A stretch of DNA of 15,002 nucleotides from Microcaldota archaeon (GTDB lineage Archaea > Micrarchaeota > Micrarchaeia > Burarchaeales > Burarchaeaceae). The DNA is taken from contig QMVF01000003.1 in assembly GCA_003660965.1 (NCBI GenBank), positions 1 through 15,002 on the forward strand, read 5' to 3'. The notes under the pieces are model-generated. The model was given only the letters and a program-made list of their open reading frames with translations. It was not told the origin of the DNA and did no database searches. The translations under genes and the position numbers were made by a program. Shown here one piece after another: positions 14,404 through 15,002 of this stretch (the first letter of the stretch is position 1; each line of letters begins with the position of its first letter).

Positions 14404-14543
14404 CGCTTGAGTATAGAACCGCTTATTCCGGTGATTCTCAGCTTAACTTCCTGAACTTTTCCCTCCCTAACTTTAACATCGAGATCAGTATGGCCCTCTA
14501 TTTTGCTCAAATCCTTAATGAATATGTCAAAGTCCCTGTGCAT
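14337..14543 (-). CDS. NiFe hydrogenase large subunit, N-terminal part (shifted frame)
   Basis: The first 40 or so residues (MHRDFDIFIKDLSKIEGH, then DLDVKVREG and VQEVKLRIT) are the conserved start of a hydrogenase large subunit, including the IEGH motif. After about residue 40 the frame gives unrelated residues and stops at 14337, while the family sequence continues in the frame of the main part. A one-base loss between about 14424 and 14442 explains this: adding one base near the GGAATAAG stretch would read ITENKRFYTQAVRGK or nearly so. The span 13267-14543 is 1277 bases, one short of a multiple of three. The start is well supported by GAGGTGA at 14553-14559, nine bases before the ATG and inside the end of the small-subunit gene. 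Confidence 0.75.
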   Translation of the reverse strand: MHRDFDIFIKDLSKIEGHTDLDVKVREGKVQEVKLRITGISGSILKRCAANPVSMYTSWFQESAVPAA

Positions 14544-14547
14544 AAAA

Positions 14548-15002
14548 TCACTTCACCTCAAAGAGCTTGAAGTATTTATCAAGCACTTTTAGAAAAACAG
14601 ATTCAACCATTGGGCAGCCCGGTACTTTGTCATCCACATGCACGAGCTTATCAAGCGGAACCACCTTTGAGCGGTGGCCGAACTTGCGCATTATGGGGAG
14701 TATTTCGGCCTTTGTTTTCCTATCGAACTCGTTGCGCTGGGCAGAGGGCATTCCAGTTACTGCGCAGGAGCCTATGGCCACAAGGTACTTTGAATTATGT
14801 CTTATCTTCTTAAGTTTCTCCTCGTCATCCTTTGTAGCTATTGCACCCTCCACAAATGCCACATCCAAGTCGTTCATTGCCTGCTTTGATTGCAGCAGCC
14901 TGCAATAGGCAAAATCTATTTTCTTCTTCCATTCAAAGAAGCGCTCGTTCATGAGTTCAACAAACAGGATCGAGCTGTCCTCGCAGCAGGAGAATGAAAA
15001 CC
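14548..15002 (-). CDS. NiFe hydrogenase small subunit (N-terminus outside the window)
   Basis: The last 150 residues of an iron-sulfur electron-transfer subunit of the NADH:ubiquinone oxidoreductase 20-kDa/hydrogenase small-subunit family. The visible frame begins FSFSCCEDSS, continuing without a break into the ATG at 14952, which is therefore internal. Later ligands are in AIGSCAVTGMPS and VPGCPMVE. Together these give one cluster site next to the NiFe centre. The protein ends about 20 residues after the GCP motif, without the extra cysteine-rich domain of longer small subunits. The usual CxxC is replaced by adjacent cysteines followed by Glu-Asp-Ser. The large-subunit gene starts four bases after its stop, so the two are translated in series. 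Remaining operon genes lie upstream, beyond the window. Confidence 0.85.
   Translation of the reverse strand, partial: FSFSCCEDSSILFVELMNERFFEWKKKIDFAYCRLLQSKQAMNDLDVAFVEGAIATKDDEEKLKKIRHNSKYLVAIGSCAVTGMPSAQRNEFDRKTKAEILPIMRKFGHRSKVVPLDKLVHVDDKVPGCPMVESVFLKVLDKYFKLFEVK
14553..14559 (-). promoter_or_regulatory. Ribosome binding site of the hydrogenase large subunit
   Basis: GAGGTGA on the minus strand, within the last codons of the small-subunit gene and nine bases before the ATG at 14543. It confirms that the large subunit begins at 14543 in the N-terminal frame and not at the GTG at 14403, where no such site exists. Confidence 0.6.

Noticed and set aside
14403..14442. Programmed -1 frameshift making the hydrogenase large subunit
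   Set aside because: The required shift is of the -1 type, but I see no X-XXY-YYZ heptamer, and no clear stimulatory hairpin was recognised. A mutation or sequence error is simpler.
1..15002. CRISPR array, tRNA, rRNA, transposase or long repeats
   Set aside because: I scanned for regularly spaced repeats, cloverleaf-like sequence, inverted-repeat ends and transposase motifs and saw none; almost all of the window is accounted for by genes.

Overview
The window reads as a compact archaeal chromosome segment. Signs of this are TATA-like boxes about 26 bases ahead of several start codons, a mix of leaderless-looking starts and GAGGTGA-type ribosome sites, a lipoate ligase split into two genes, an AmmeMemoRadiSam radical SAM enzyme and an archaeal-type UppP. 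Several oxygen-sensitive enzymes (three radical SAM proteins and a NiFe hydrogenase) suggest an anaerobic or microaerophilic life. A DPANN-type lineage such as Diapherotrites or Micrarchaeota would fit, but this is a guess from gene content. No RNA genes, mobile elements, CRISPR arrays or long repeats were seen, and no gap between genes exceeds about 90 bases.

Layout. (1) 1-2409, plus strand: the tail of an unidentified gene, then a SPASM-type radical SAM enzyme and an AmrS-like radical SAM enzyme. (2) 2410-5436, minus strand: nicotinate phosphoribosyltransferase, undecaprenyl-diphosphatase and a cation diffusion facilitator; the last two form an operon. (3) 5524-11213, plus strand: a tight five-gene operon with lipoyl synthase followed by E1alpha, E1beta, E2 and E3 of a pyruvate (or other 2-oxoacid) dehydrogenase complex. 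(4) 11214-12247, minus strand: a bipartite lipoate-protein ligase, LplB then LplA, overlapping by ATGA and facing the operon. (5) 12329-13286, plus strand: glutaredoxin-like protein, a small zinc-ribbon protein and a hydrogenase maturation protease, divergent from the ligase pair and possibly sharing one TATA box with it. (6) 13267-15002, minus strand: the large subunit (broken by an apparent one-base frameshift) and small subunit (cut by the window edge) of a NiFe hydrogenase.

How it fits together. Regions 3 and 4 make a self-contained cassette: a 2-oxoacid dehydrogenase complex plus both lipoylation routes, synthesis by LipA and attachment by LplA/LplB. E3 would produce NADH, and the neighbouring soluble-type hydrogenase could be a sink for reducing power, although its electron-transfer subunits lie outside the window. 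Regions 5 and 6 pair a hydrogenase with its own C-terminal processing protease. The two genes are convergent and overlap exactly over the tail that the protease is expected to remove.

The most notable points are the frameshifted large subunit, the tandem Cys-Cys without a CxxC in the small subunit, the tail/protease overlap, and the presence of LipA in an archaeon that would not be expected to make octanoyl-ACP.
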